27,593 nt of DNA, taken from positions 1-27,593 of IMG/VR virus record IMGVR_UViG_3300033978_000539; one strand, 5' to 3'. A program made the position numbers and the translations under genes. Below, piece after piece: positions 27,309-27,593 of this stretch. Below the pieces are notes generated by a model. The model saw nothing but the letters and a program-made list of their open reading frames with translations, did no database searches and had not been told where the DNA came from. Source of the stretch: a virus. How positions within the stretch are numbered: the stretch's first letter is position 1; the number at the start of each line of letters is the position of its first letter.

Positions 27309-27593
27309 TTGATTTCCTGCATGGTGCTGTAGGTGGTCGTTCGTGCGCACGCGGCGATCTCGTCGCTCGTGGCGCCGTGCTGGCGCGCAACGGCCTCGAG
27401 GGCCTTCGCGTCCACGGTCGTGCGGTTGCGCGTCGTCGCCACGAGGCGCTTGCCGCCGGGTAGCGGAAGGCCTTCGGGGAGCTCGGCGGCCATGGCCTTG
27501 CATGCGTCCTCGATGGCCTCGAGGCGCTTCTTGGCTTGGCGGAGCTCGAGCCATATCGCACCGGCTCGGTCCGGCGTAATCGGTCCGGGGCCG
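27305..27593 (-). CDS. Hypothetical phage protein, 5' end cut by window edge
   Basis: The reading frame is open from the right edge of the window to a TGA at 27305, giving 95 visible residues; the true start lies outside. An internal ATG at 27493 would give 62 residues, but the frame reads through well upstream of it with good codon usage, so I treat the gene as truncated by the window. The visible part begins with a charged helix (about residues 12-34), followed by an ELPEGLPLPGGKRLV segment and an Arg/Thr-rich stretch, then a short helical tail. I do not recognise a catalytic motif and assign no function. Its TGA overlaps the GTG of the next gene (GTGA), so the two are probably translationally coupled. 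Confidence 0.75.
   Translation of the reverse strand, partial: GPGPITPDRAGAIWLELRQAKKRLEAIEDACKAMAAELPEGLPLPGGKRLVATTRNRTTVDAKALEAVARQHGATSDEIAACARTTTYSTMQEIK

Overview
The window is a slice of a tailed double-stranded DNA phage genome, most likely a short-tailed (podovirus-like) member of Caudoviricetes infecting a high-G+C bacterium. The sequence is roughly two-thirds G+C. Every gene I can support lies on the minus strand, so transcription runs from the right end of the window to the left. Adjacent genes mostly share ATGA, GTGA, TTGA, TAATG or TGATG junctions, which implies translational coupling along long polycistronic mRNAs. I see no integrase, lysis cassette, DNA polymerase, RNA polymerase or tRNA, so host range and lifestyle cannot be settled from this slice. 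No minus-strand intrinsic terminator was found.

Right part (27593 to about 20836), replication and recombination module in transcription order: a gene cut by the window edge; a 131-aa coiled-coil protein; a 134-aa conserved phage protein; a small Cro/C1-type HTH protein; a 55-aa protein; a 61-aa zinc-ribbon-like protein; a 54-aa ORF preceded by hairpins; a 73-aa protein; a 232-aa protein that is probably the replication initiator or helicase loader; a DnaB-family helicase; a 92-aa protein; a RusA-type Holliday-junction resolvase; a zinc-binding small protein; a Dam-like adenine methyltransferase with lower G+C; and two related 120-aa proteins. The putative initiator gene carries a striking palindromic repeat cluster, a candidate origin analogous in position to the lambda origin inside gene O.

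Between 20614 and 20835 is the longest clear intergenic gap. It holds a candidate promoter, a leader hairpin and a cluster of GATC sites, and I take it as the control region of the late operon.

Left part (20613 to 1), packaging and virion module: a phospholipase-D-like protein, a basic 43-aa protein, small terminase, a 43-aa membrane peptide, a GNAT-like protein, a small protein whose frame overlaps the large terminase, large terminase, portal, scaffold, major capsid protein, a capsid-associated protein, a 68-aa acidic protein, a head-tail adaptor candidate, a 145-aa virion protein, a 1125-aa tail-nozzle candidate, three Ala/Gln/Gly-rich proteins that look like internal virion (ejection) proteins, a 127-aa structural protein and the N-terminal 250 residues of a tail fibre that runs off the left edge. 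Together they form the usual order for building and filling a capsid, attaching a short tail and delivering DNA. Function calls rest on motifs and gene order only; no database search was run.
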